54,256 bases of DNA from Clostridia bacterium (GTDB taxonomy: Bacteria > Bacillota > Clostridia > Christensenellales > Aristaeellaceae), in NCBI GenBank assembly GCA_017395065.1, contig JAFPWH010000007.1, positions 1 to 54,256 on the forward strand. Reading direction: 5' to 3'. Below are positions 6,760-14,345 of this stretch, piece after piece; position 1 is the first letter of the stretch, and the number at the start of each line of letters is the position of its first letter. The notes below the pieces were generated by a model. The model was not told where the DNA came from. It was given only the letters and a program-made list of their open reading frames with translations, and made no database searches. A program made the translations under genes and the position numbers.

Positions 6760-8285
6760 CAGCCCTGCCCTCCCGCGCTCCTGGTGAGCGGCAGCGTGAC
6801 CGTGAACACAGAGCCCTCGTCCACTTTGCTGGTTACGTTGATGGTGCCGCCGTGCGCGAGGATGATCTGTTTTACGATCGATAGCCCGAGGCCCGTGCCG
6901 CCCGTCTCGCGGGACCTTGCCTTGTCCACGCGGTAAAAGCGGTCGAAAATGTGCTTGATGTCGGCTTCGGGGATGCCTATGCCGTTGTCCTTCACGCGCA
7001 CGACCGCGTTGCGGTTCTGGCGGGTGAGTTCCACCAGCACACCCTCGCCGCGCGGCGTATATTTGATCGCGTTGTCGATCAGGTTGTAGAACACCTGATC
7101 CAGCTTGATCCTGTCGCCGACGATGTCCAGGCTCTGGGGCGCGTTGATCTCCAGTTCCACGCCGCGCTCTCTGGCCAGCGGGGACAGGCGCTTTACGTCG
7201 TCGCGGAGCATGGCGCTGAGCGAAAGCTCTTCCTGCTTGAGCTTGGTTTCGCCGCTGTCCATTCCCACAAGGGTCAGCAGGTCGCTCACCACCGCGTTCA
7301 GCCTGTCGGTCTCCTTGTCCACGTCCGTCAGGAATTCCTTGGACATGCTCTCGTCGTAGACCTCCTGGTACAGAAGCGTCTGCACCATGATCTTGATCGT
7401 CGCAAGCGGGGTCTTCAATTCATGAGACGCATTGGAAACGAATTGGTTCCTGCTCCTGTCCAGCATTTCCATGCGGCCGGTCATCTCGTTGAAGGCGCGG
7501 CTTAAGTCGCTCAGTTCGTTATTGCCCTTCTCGTTTACGCGCACGCTGAAATCGCCCTCGGAGAGCTTGCTTATGGCGGCGGACAGCTCCTTGACCGGCC
7601 TCGTGTAGGAGCGCGTGATCAGAAAGCCCAGCAGCAAACAGGCCGCAAACAGCGCGATCAGCACCGTGAGCAGCTTGATCAGGTCGTCCTTCTGCGCGTC
7701 CCGTATGGCGTCCGCGTCCAGGACGGCGACCAGCGCGCCGCCGCTTGAAAGCGGGACGGAGACCGCGATCAGCCTTTCGGCGGAAAAGCCGTTTTTCAGT
7801 TCGGGGTACTGCTCGGCCTTAAGAAGCGCCGCCTGCGTGAGGTATTCTGGCCACAGGCCGAAAAAGCTTTCGGAAGACGAAGCGCGCGGGGAAGCGTAGG
7901 CGTCGTGATGCTTTATCTCCCCGCCTGCCGGGATGTCGAATTCCCGGCCGTTCAGAACAGAGAGCGTGTCGCACGCGACGCGCCGGTTTTCGTCCAGCGC
8001 GATCAGGCGCGCCTTTTGCGCCTCGCCGTATTCGAGGCACAGCGAATAGGCACTTAAGTAGTCTCCTTCCTTCAGTGCCTTGCCGACGGCGACGCCGGCA
8101 GTATTCAGGTTCTTTACGGCGTTGTCACACGTCTGCCTGAACAGATTTTCGCCTACCAACTGTATCGTAACCATGCCGATGACCGCAAAGGCAAGAATTA
8201 TGATGAGCAGGTAGGCGAGAATGAATTTGAAGCGTATCGATCGGAACGCTTTTTTAATCCTTGTCGGTAAAGTAATAGCCCACAC
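6759..8285 (-). CDS. Membrane sensor histidine kinase (WalK/PhoR-like)
   Basis: A 508-residue kinase. TM1 (about 20-44) and TM2 (about 203-223) flank an extracellular domain of about 155 residues. A HAMP linker (about 224-276), the HisKA domain with phospho-acceptor His288 in SNASHELKTPL, and a HATPase domain (N box FYNLIDNAIKY, DNGIGIP, GGTGLGL) follow. Unlike Bacillus WalK there is no cytoplasmic PAS domain between HAMP and HisKA. Its start overlaps the end of the response regulator gene by 32 bp. It should phosphorylate that regulator in response to an envelope signal, possibly modulated by the downstream GerM-domain protein. Confidence 0.93.
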   Translation of the reverse strand: MWAITLPTRIKKAFRSIRFKFILAYLLIIILAFAVIGMVTIQLVGENLFRQTCDNAVKNLNTAGVAVGKALKEGDYLSAYSLCLEYGEAQKARLIALDENRRVACDTLSVLNGREFDIPAGGEIKHHDAYASPRASSSESFFGLWPEYLTQAALLKAEQYPELKNGFSAERLIAVSVPLSSGGALVAVLDADAIRDAQKDDLIKLLTVLIALFAACLLLGFLITRSYTRPVKELSAAISKLSEGDFSVRVNEKGNNELSDLSRAFNEMTGRMEMLDRSRNQFVSNASHELKTPLATIKIMVQTLLYQEVYDESMSKEFLTDVDKETDRLNAVVSDLLTLVGMDSGETKLKQEELSLSAMLRDDVKRLSPLARERGVELEINAPQSLDIVGDRIKLDQVFYNLIDNAIKYTPRGEGVLVELTRQNRNAVVRVKDNGIGIPEADIKHIFDRFYRVDKARSRETGGTGLGLSIVKQIILAHGGTINVTSKVDEGSVFTVTLPLTRSAGGQG

Positions 8286-8946
8286 CCCACTTGGTGAAGA
8301 TGAATTCGGGCTGTGCCGGATTCTTTTCTATTTTTTCCCTGAGGCGGCGGATGTGCACGTCCACGGTGCGCAGATCGCCCAGATAGTCGTATTTCCAGAT
8401 GGTTTCGAGCAGGTTTTCGCGGCTGAAGACCTTGCCGCGGTTCGACACGAACAACTGAAGCAGGTCGAATTCCTTCGCGGTCAGGTTGATTTCCTTGGAG
8501 CCGATCGTGACAGAGCGGTTGTTCAGATTGATGTGCATGTCGCGCACGTTCAGTACGCTCTGCGTGCTCTCCTTGGAGAGCATCGCGGTGCGGCGGAAGA
8601 TGGTCTTGATCCTGGCCTTGACCTCGAGGATGTTGAAGGGCTTGGTCATATAATCGTCCGCGCCGTATTCGAGGCCCAGTATCTTGTCCATGTCTTCGCC
8701 CTTGGCGGTCAGCATGATGATGGGCACGGTGCTCTTTTCCCTGATCCGCTGGCAGACCTCTATGCCGTCGATTTTGGGCAGCATCACGTCCAGCAGAACC
8801 AGGTCGTAGCGGCCCTGGAAGAATTTCTCCAGTGCCTCCTCGCCGTCCTGCGCGTAATCGGTTTCGTACTGATCCTGCTCCAAAGAGTATTTCAGACCCT
8901 TTACGATCAAGGGTTCGTCGTCCACGATCAAAATGCGGCTCGCCAT
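8254..8946 (-). CDS. OmpR/PhoB-family response regulator (WalR-like)
   Basis: A 230-residue regulator with a receiver domain (Asp9-Asp10 acidic pair, phospho-acceptor Asp53 in LVLLDVMLP, TAKG lysine switch) and a winged-helix DNA-binding domain ending in DVHIRRLREKIEKNP and GVGYYF. It is the first gene of the operon and has a strong promoter at 9005-9033. GGGGG stands upstream of the ATG. A palindrome at 9042-9063 just upstream of the -35 could be its own binding site. The closest functional match is the WalR/VicR group, which controls wall turnover, but the regulon here is unknown. Confidence 0.93.
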   Translation of the reverse strand: MASRILIVDDEPLIVKGLKYSLEQDQYETDYAQDGEEALEKFFQGRYDLVLLDVMLPKIDGIEVCQRIREKSTVPIIMLTAKGEDMDKILGLEYGADDYMTKPFNILEVKARIKTIFRRTAMLSKESTQSVLNVRDMHINLNNRSVTIGSKEINLTAKEFDLLQLFVSNRGKVFSRENLLETIWKYDYLGDLRTVDVHIRRLREKIEKNPAQPEFIFTKWGVGYYFTDKD

Positions 8947-9004
8947 CTGTAAACCCCCATTTGTTTCAATAAGCGATTTCCATAGTCATAGCATTGTTTC
9001 ATTT

Positions 9005-9033
9005 ATTATAAACCATTTAACCAATTATTGCAA
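9005..9033 (-). promoter_or_regulatory. Promoter of the response regulator-kinase-GerM operon
   Basis: TTGCAA (9033-9028) and TATAAT (9010-9005) with a 17-bp spacer on the minus strand, about 60 bp upstream of the regulator start. Confidence 0.85.
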
Positions 9034-9041
9034 GAGCAAGA

Positions 9042-9063
9042 GTAAAATTAGATACAATTTTAC
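9042..9063. promoter_or_regulatory. Inverted repeat upstream of the two-component promoter
   Basis: Perfect 8-bp arms GTAAAATT/AATTTTAC around a 6-nt centre, in an AT-rich block immediately upstream of the -35 box. The position suits an activator or autoregulation site for the response regulator. Confidence 0.5.
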
Positions 9064-9188
9064 ATTATTATTTGCAAATAACCGACCAAATTCTGATTTT
9101 GTGATATAAAATAGATAAACTTTTTACGAAAAGACTTCATTCGCGGTGCCCGGAATATTTGTTTTGCGGCTTTTAGGAGCCAAATAAA

Positions 9189-9229
9189 GCGCAGGCGTTC
9201 CGTTTCGGGGCCGCCCGCGCGGTTTTTTT
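9189..9229. terminator. Rho-independent terminator after the ABC-F gene
   Basis: A 9-bp GC-rich stem (9189-9197 with 9212-9220, one G-T pair). On the minus strand it is followed by TTTATTT; on the plus strand by a run of seven T at 9223-9229. Confidence 0.75.
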
Positions 9230-9244
9230 CGGGATCTTTCCGCG

Positions 9245-10909
9245 TCAGATTTGCTTGAGCCTTCTGAGCTCCGCGCTGAGTTCGCCGTATTCGCCTGCGA
9301 GCTTTTCGGGGCTTTCACCCTTTTTCGGCGCGCGCATGCGCGCGGCAAGCGCGGCAAGGCGCATTTCCAGCGTCGTGATCCTGATGGCGCGGTCTTCTTC
9401 CGGCGCGGAAACGGCGCTCTGCCTGCTTTCCTTTTCCGTAAGACCGCCTTCGAAGGTGCGAACGCTCCCGTTTTCGATGCTGAGTATGCGTGTCGCCACA
9501 TTGCGAATAAACGCGCGGTCGTGGCTCACGAACAAAAGCGTGCCCGCGTAGGCGCCGAGCAGCTCTTCCAGCGCTTTCAGCGTGAAGATGTCCAGATGGT
9601 TCGTGGGCTCGTCCAGGATCAGAAGGTTCGCGTCGGACATGAGCAGCCTCACCAGTGCCGTCTTGGCCCTTTCGCCGCCCGAGAGCAGCGACACCTGCTT
9701 GAACACCTCGTCGCCCCGCATGTTCATGCGCGCAAAGGCCGTGCGCACGACGCTTTCAGGCTGAACGGAGGTGTACAGCACGTTTTCCAGCGCGCTCTTT
9801 TCAAAATCCAGGCACGCGCTGTGATCCTGGTCGAACAGGCCGATTGCCGCCTTCTCGTGCAGGCGGACGCTGCCCTCGTAGGATATACCGATAGGCGTCA
9901 TGCCCGATATCAGCTTTACGAGCGTCGATTTGCCCGCGCCGTTGTCGCCGACGAGCGCCGTTCTCATGCCGGTGGGCAGCGTGAAGGCGGCGTTCTTCAG
10001 CAAAACGCGGTTTCCGGCCCTGAGCGTAAGGCCGCTTACGCTCAAAGCCGTCGCCGACGGGATGGGCACCGCGTCGCCTAACTTTATGCGTATGGAGGGA
10101 TCTTCCCTCGGGCGCTCCTTCTTTTCGAGGTGCTCCAGCCGGTTTTGCGCAACGCGGGACTGGTGGCTGAGCCCTATGTCGGCGTTCGTCCATTCGTGCG
10201 TGTGGAGCCTGGCTTCGCTTATGCCCATGCGCTTGGGCGCCTTTTTGATCTTCTGGCGCATTTCGCCGTAGCGCTGCACGATGCCTCTTAAGCGCGCCTG
10301 CTCCTGCCGGTACTGCTCGTACTCGAACTGCCGGAATTCCCTTCGGCGCTGCCGTTCCGCCTCGAATTCGTCGTAGGAGCCGGGGTATTCCGTGACGGCG
10401 CCGTCCTCGAGCAGCCAGATCTTGTCTGCAAACTGCCTGAGCATGTCTCTGTCGTGGCTCACCATCACGAACGCGCCCTTATACGCCGAGAGCTGCTTTT
10501 TGAGCGCGGCAAGGCCGGATTCGTCCAGATCGGTCGTCGGTTCGTCGGCGAAAAGCAGCGGCGCGTTTTGCGAAAACGCGGCGGCGATGCGCCTGCGGGT
10601 CATTTCTCCGCCGGAGAGCGTGTCCGCATCGTCCGGCGCGCGAAAGAGCGATCTCAGCTCCTCCTGCGCATCTGTTTTGTTCTGTCCGTACTGATGGATG
10701 ACAGCGATCGGGCAAAAGCGCCTGACCACGCCTTCGTCCGGCAAAAGCTCTCCGCTCAAAAGCCTGATCAGCGTGGATTTGCCCGCGCCGTTTTCGCCGA
10801 CCAGCCCGATGCGGTCGCGGGCGTATATCGTCATTTCGTCGATTGAGATAAGGCGCCTTATGCCGTAGCTGAGGCGCAGATTGCGCGCGGTCAAAAGTAT
10901 TTCAGCCAT
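9245..10909 (-). CDS. ABC-F ATPase, antibiotic-resistance (ribosomal protection) type
   Basis: A 554-residue soluble protein with two ABC cassettes and no membrane helices. Cassette 1 has GENGAGKST (38-46), LSGGEMTRRR and DEPTTDLD. Cassette 2 has GDNGAGKST, LSGGERAKTAL and DEPTNHLD. The cassettes are joined by a charged helical linker of about 85 residues (QFEYEQYRQEQARLRG onward), which in ABC-F proteins reaches the ribosome P-site and in the Msr/Vga/Lsa group dislodges antibiotics. The start is the ATG at 10909 (AGGAG 10 nt upstream); a TTG three codons earlier sits too near the ribosome site. A strong promoter, a leader of about 150 nt with competing hairpins and a tiny leader ORF precede it, which again fits a drug-inducible resistance factor. 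A housekeeping Etta/Uup role cannot be excluded. Confidence 0.9.
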   Translation of the reverse strand: MAEILLTARNLRLSYGIRRLISIDEMTIYARDRIGLVGENGAGKSTLIRLLSGELLPDEGVVRRFCPIAVIHQYGQNKTDAQEELRSLFRAPDDADTLSGGEMTRRRIAAAFSQNAPLLFADEPTTDLDESGLAALKKQLSAYKGAFVMVSHDRDMLRQFADKIWLLEDGAVTEYPGSYDEFEAERQRRREFRQFEYEQYRQEQARLRGIVQRYGEMRQKIKKAPKRMGISEARLHTHEWTNADIGLSHQSRVAQNRLEHLEKKERPREDPSIRIKLGDAVPIPSATALSVSGLTLRAGNRVLLKNAAFTLPTGMRTALVGDNGAGKSTLVKLISGMTPIGISYEGSVRLHEKAAIGLFDQDHSACLDFEKSALENVLYTSVQPESVVRTAFARMNMRGDEVFKQVSLLSGGERAKTALVRLLMSDANLLILDEPTNHLDIFTLKALEELLGAYAGTLLFVSHDRAFIRNVATRILSIENGSVRTFEGGLTEKESRQSAVSAPEEDRAIRITTLEMRLAALAARMRAPKKGESPEKLAGEYGELSAELRRLKQI

Positions 10910-11068
10910 AAAAAACAAGCTCCTTTCGCCGCAAAGAAGCCTGCATAAACTGATTTATACAGGCATCCTCGCGGCAACACAAATCAGCCCCCGTACGGAG
11001 GCAAAAAGTGGTTTGCCGCTCAGATGCCTTTCCTCATGCCTGTTTTATTGAACCGCCTTTCGATTGAT
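10910..11068 (-). promoter_or_regulatory. Structured leader of the ABC-F gene, candidate attenuator
   Basis: The leader contains three mutually complementary segments on the minus strand: GCGGCAA (11019-11013), TTGCCGC (10977-10971) and GCGGCGA (10932-10926). The middle one can pair with either neighbour. Between the last two lies an 11-bp hairpin with a TCAG loop. Segment 1 begins directly after the stop of a five-codon ORF, and segment 3 runs directly into the ribosome site. This is the geometry of translation or transcription attenuation. Confidence 0.55.
11020..11037 (-). CDS. Putative five-residue leader peptide (MRKGI)
   Basis: A short ORF, ATG to TGA, in the ABC-F leader. Its stop codon abuts pairing segment 1 of the leader. 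The ribosome site is weak (AAAGGCGG about 14 nt upstream), so translation is uncertain. Drug-stalled ribosomes on such leaders control many erm and ABC-F genes. Confidence 0.35.
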   Translation of the reverse strand: MRKGI

Positions 11069-11074
11069 AAGCGT

Positions 11075-11103
11075 ATTTTACCCGAAACAGGGACGTTTGT
11101 CAA
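11075..11103 (-). promoter_or_regulatory. Promoter of the ABC-F gene
   Basis: TTGACA (11103-11098) and TAAAAT (11080-11075) with a 17-bp spacer, placed directly behind the stop codon of the upstream sugar kinase. Confidence 0.88.
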
Positions 11104-11110
11104 GCCCCGC

Positions 11111-12670
11111 TCAGCGCAAAACGCGCTCGGCCGCCGCGGCCTCTACGGGAACGGCCCGTTTGTAGGAAGCGATGTAGGCTTCAAAGCCCTCGACGTCTTC
11201 CCTGTCCGCGCTCAGCGTCACTTTTTTGGCGCCCGCGAAGACCTTGCTGTCCAGATAGTCCTCGAGGCGCTCGCCCTCCTGCTTCCACAGCATGTAGGCC
11301 GCAAGGAGCGCCATGCCGTAGGGGCCGCCTTCGCCCGCGGTCTCCAGTACCGAAACGGGCGAACCCGCCGCGGCGGAGAGCAGTCTCTGCCCTACGCCGG
11401 GCGTCTTGAAATAGCCGCCGTGCGCGGTCAGGCTGTCGATTTCTATATTTTCCTTCTCTTTGAGCATGTCCAGGCCGATCTTTATGACCGCAAGGGCGCT
11501 CATCAGCTGGGCGCGCATGAAATTGGCAAGCGACAGCTTTGCGTCTGCCGTCCTCGTGATGAGCGGCCGGCCTTCGGTCAGGCCAAGCATATGCTCGCCG
11601 GACAGGCAGTTGAAGTTGACGATGCCGCCAGCGTCCTTTTCGCCCTCGAGCGCCTTGTTGAAAAGAAGCGTATAGATGTCGCCGATGTCTGCCTTCACGC
11701 CGAGCGCCGAGGCGAATTCGTCCAGCAGCTTTACCCAGGCGTTGATGTCGGAGGTGCAGTTGTTGCAGTGCACCATCGCCACGGGAAGGCCCGCCGGCGT
11801 CGTCACCATGTCGATGTTCTCGTGCGCGGCCATCTTTTTGTCGGTCACGATCATCGCAAAGGCGGAGGTGCCTGCGGAGACGTTGCCGGTCCTAACCCTT
11901 ACGGAGTTCGTAGCGACCATGCCGGTGCCCGCGTCGCCCTCGCAGGGCGCGAGCGGTACGCCCGCCTCAAATTCACCCGTCGGGTCGAGGAAGCGCGCGC
12001 CCTCGGGCGTGAGCGTTCCCGCGTTCTGCCCCGCGAGCAGTATTTCCGGCAGCAGCCGCACGATGTCGAAACCGCTCAGTTCGTCGAAGATTTTTACCCT
12101 TTCTTCGTCAAAACAGACCTTTGCGCTGTCGATCGGGAACATGCCCGAGGCCTCGCCGATGCCCACCGCGTTTTTGCCCGTGAGCAGATAGTGCAGATAG
12201 CCCGCCAGCGTCGTAAGGTGCGCGACGTCCTTTACGTGCGCCTCGTTGTTGAGCTTTGCCTGATACAGGTGTGCGACGCTCCAGCGCTGGGGAATGTTGA
12301 AATTCAGTGCCTTGCTCAGCTTTTCACTGGCCTCGCCCGTGATGGTGTTCCGCCAGGTGCGGAAGGGCACGAGCAGCTTCCAGTCCTCGTCGAAAACGAG
12401 ATAGCCGTGCATCATCGCGCTTATGCCGATCGCGCCGGCCTTCGTGAGCTTTACGCCCGTTTTTTCGAATGTGTCCTGCTTTAAGCGCTTAAAGCACGTC
12501 TGCACGCCCTCCGTGACCATGTCCATCGAGTACGTCCAGATGCCGTCCACGAGTTGGTTTTCCCATTCGAAGCTGCCGGAGGCGACCGGCAGGTGCTTAT
12601 CGTCGATCAGTACGGCCTTGATGCGCGTCGAGCCCAGCTCTATGCCGATGGCGGTCCTGTTCAGATCCAT
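11111..12670 (-). CDS. FGGY-family carbohydrate kinase
   Basis: A 519-residue sugar kinase of the FGGY/hexokinase-fold family, which phosphorylates pentuloses, hexuloses or polyols with ATP. The N-terminal phosphate-binding loop is seen in GIELGSTRIKAVLID, the second in GNVSAGTSAFAMIV, and the adenosine part in GGPYGMALLAAYMLW. The length suits the family. The start is the ATG at 12670 with GGAG 9 nt upstream; an apparent extension upstream overlaps the promoter. There is no neighbouring isomerase, epimerase or transporter to reveal the sugar. It is transcribed divergently from nadK and the two promoters share an inverted repeat. Ribulokinase or xylulokinase activity is possible but not decided. 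Confidence 0.85.
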   Translation of the reverse strand: MDLNRTAIGIELGSTRIKAVLIDDKHLPVASGSFEWENQLVDGIWTYSMDMVTEGVQTCFKRLKQDTFEKTGVKLTKAGAIGISAMMHGYLVFDEDWKLLVPFRTWRNTITGEASEKLSKALNFNIPQRWSVAHLYQAKLNNEAHVKDVAHLTTLAGYLHYLLTGKNAVGIGEASGMFPIDSAKVCFDEERVKIFDELSGFDIVRLLPEILLAGQNAGTLTPEGARFLDPTGEFEAGVPLAPCEGDAGTGMVATNSVRVRTGNVSAGTSAFAMIVTDKKMAAHENIDMVTTPAGLPVAMVHCNNCTSDINAWVKLLDEFASALGVKADIGDIYTLLFNKALEGEKDAGGIVNFNCLSGEHMLGLTEGRPLITRTADAKLSLANFMRAQLMSALAVIKIGLDMLKEKENIEIDSLTAHGGYFKTPGVGQRLLSAAAGSPVSVLETAGEGGPYGMALLAAYMLWKQEGERLEDYLDSKVFAGAKKVTLSADREDVEGFEAYIASYKRAVPVEAAAAERVLR

Positions 12671-12703
12671 GCGTTTCATCTCCGTTTCGTTTTTTACCGC
12701 TTC

Positions 12704-12733
12704 ATTATAAACCATGCGCGCGCCTTTCGTCAA
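12704..12733 (-). promoter_or_regulatory. Promoter of the FGGY kinase
   Basis: TTGACG (12733-12728) and TATAAT (12709-12704) with an 18-bp spacer. The -35 lies in the left arm of the inverted repeat at 12725-12792. Confidence 0.85.
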
Positions 12734-12792
12734 TACGGGCGCGCGTCTTTTGGCAAAGCGTGGCTCTTTTTGAGAAAGCCGTATTGACGAAA
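12725..12792. promoter_or_regulatory. Inverted repeat joining the divergent kinase/nadK promoters
   Basis: TTTCGTCAATACGG at 12725-12738 is repeated in exact inverse at 12779-12792. The match extends to about 20 bp per arm with a single-base insertion. Each arm holds the TTGACG -35 box of one of two divergent promoters; the arms are 40 bp apart. Confidence 0.7.
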
Positions 12793-12812
12793 CGGCGCCT
12801 TCGGATTATACT
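12784..12812 (+). promoter_or_regulatory. Promoter of nadK
   Basis: TTGACG at 12784-12789 and TATACT at 12807-12812 with a 17-bp spacer. Confidence 0.85.
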
Positions 12813-12856
12813 AAGCGTAATACGCAGGGCAAACCGTCCACGGGAGAAAAAAGTCG

Positions 12857-13606
12857 ATGAAGTTCTTTTTTAACGTGCACCCCACGCGGCGCGAGGCCGC
12901 TTTGATCGCGCTCGAACTTGAAAAATACATCCTGTCGCTCGGCGGCGAATGCGTTTCCGTCTCAGAAGACGCCGATTTCATCGTCGCCGTCGGCGGCGAC
13001 GGAACGATGGTCTCCGCCTGGAAAAAGGGAGACGCGCCCGTCATCGGCGTAAACGCGGGCACGCTGGGGTATCTTCCCCGCGTGGAGCCCGAAAACGCGA
13101 AGGACGCGATCAGGGCCGTGTTCGAGGGGCGATTCACCCTCGAAAACCGCATGACGCTGCACTGCACGGTCCCCGGGGAAAGCAGCGTGAACGCGCTCAA
13201 CGAGGCGGCGCTTTTGCACAGCGGCACGGGCGTGATCCGCTTTACCGTTATCGTCGACGGCATAGAGCTGATCTCCTACACCGCGGACGGCATGATCGCC
13301 GCGACGCCCACCGGCTCGACGGGCTACAGCCTGTCCGCGGGCGGGCCTATCGTCGATCCCTCGAGCGAAATGCTTTTGCTCACGCCCATCGCCCCGCACA
13401 CGCTGGTGAGCAGGCCGATCGTGCTGTCTCCCCTGAGCAAAGTGACCCTTGTCAGCGAAAACGACGCGCTGTTCTCCGCGGACGGCAACACGCGCCCCCT
13501 GAGCGCATGTTCTCCCCTCACGATCGAAAAGTCCGACAAATACATGCGCTTTGTGAGCTTCGGCAGGGAAAGCTTTATTTCGAGGCTCAGAAAGAAGCTG
13601 ACCTGA
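12857..13606 (+). CDS. nadK: NAD kinase
   Basis: A 249-residue enzyme that phosphorylates NAD to NADP in the cytoplasm. The diagnostic GGDGT motif is at residues 46-50, the NE motif lies in ALNEAAL, and the glycine-rich NAD site is [17 protein letters not shown]. The length is short but normal for Bacillota NAD kinases. The ATG at 12857 follows GGGAGA. It stands alone between its own promoter and a terminator, not in the more usual nadK-argR-recN order of Clostridia. Confidence 0.95.
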   Translation: MKFFFNVHPTRREAALIALELEKYILSLGGECVSVSEDADFIVAVGGDGTMVSAWKKGDAPVIGVNAGTLGYLPRVEPENAKDAIRAVFEGRFTLENRMTLHCTVPGESSVNALNEAALLHSGTGVIRFTVIVDGIELISYTADGMIAATPTGSTGYSLSAGGPIVDPSSEMLLLTPIAPHTLVSRPIVLSPLSKVTLVSENDALFSADGNTRPLSACSPLTIEKSDKYMRFVSFGRESFISRLRKKLT

Positions 13607-13646
13607 AGTGTTTTTTCCGCTTTCAGGTTGTTTTTCCGCGCAAAGA

Positions 13647-13668
13647 AGAGCCGTGCGGCTCTTTTTTT
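13647..13668. terminator. Terminator between nadK and the FNT channel gene
   Basis: AGAGCC-GTGC-GGCTCT hairpin followed by TTTTTT on the plus strand. On the other strand TCTTT follows, so it may also serve the convergent gene. Confidence 0.9.
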
Positions 13669-13683
13669 ATGTGGTGTTTGTAT

Positions 13684-14301
13684 TTAATTGAATCTCGCGG
13701 CGGCCTTTCTCAAAAGCGGGATGCTCACGCCGCCCAGCGCGTTGCCCAGCGTCATCACGAGGATGTACAGCGCGGCCTTCGCGCTCCAGGCCTTTCCGAC
13801 GGTGAAATAATACATGTTCGCCACGCAATGCTCGAAGCCGCACAGCACGAAGACGGTCACGCCGAACAGGATCGCCAGATACTTACCCGCCTCGTGCGGT
13901 ATCGCCTTATAGCCCTCGACCGCGATGTAGATCATCACGTCGCACAGCACGGCGAGCAGGAAGGCGCTCAGCAGCCCCTGGCTAAGCTTGCCCTCGCACA
14001 CGGTTTTCGCCTTTTCGAGCAGCGTGGGGTACAGGCGCGTAGGCATCTGGATAAAGCCCATGACGAGCGCGCCGACCAGGTTACCGAGCCAGATCACGGG
14101 AAGGCTCAGCGCGTATTTTGCGTCGTTGTCGAAGGCGTAGCACACCTTGCCCGTAAAAAGGCTGAAGCCGAACACGCACACGGCGAACAGGCCCACGGAA
14201 AACAGCAGCGCGCCCGCAAGCTTGCTGTCGCTCATCAAAAACACGGTCCCGCCGATCGAAATGGCGATGCCCGCAAGGCAGCCGTTCAGAAAATGCTTCA
14301 T
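13684..14301 (-). CDS. Formate/nitrite transporter (FNT) family channel
   Basis: A 205-residue protein with about six hydrophobic segments. The FNT signature GFEHCVANMYYF (about residue 154) contains the central pore histidine, and LFTGKVCYAF fits the first half of the inverted repeat. FNT channels are pentamers that pass formate, nitrite, hydrosulfide or lactate as weak acids. It is somewhat shorter than FocA (about 285 residues), mainly at the C-terminus. GGGGAG lies upstream of the start. It follows the URO-D-like gene by 44 bp on the same strand. No formate lyase is next to it, so the substrate is open. Confidence 0.85.
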   Translation of the reverse strand: MKHFLNGCLAGIAISIGGTVFLMSDSKLAGALLFSVGLFAVCVFGFSLFTGKVCYAFDNDAKYALSLPVIWLGNLVGALVMGFIQMPTRLYPTLLEKAKTVCEGKLSQGLLSAFLLAVLCDVMIYIAVEGYKAIPHEAGKYLAILFGVTVFVLCGFEHCVANMYYFTVGKAWSAKAALYILVMTLGNALGGVSIPLLRKAAARFN

Positions 14302-14345
14302 AATGATTCTTCTCCCCGCATATCAATCGGCTTCTTTCGGCCGGC

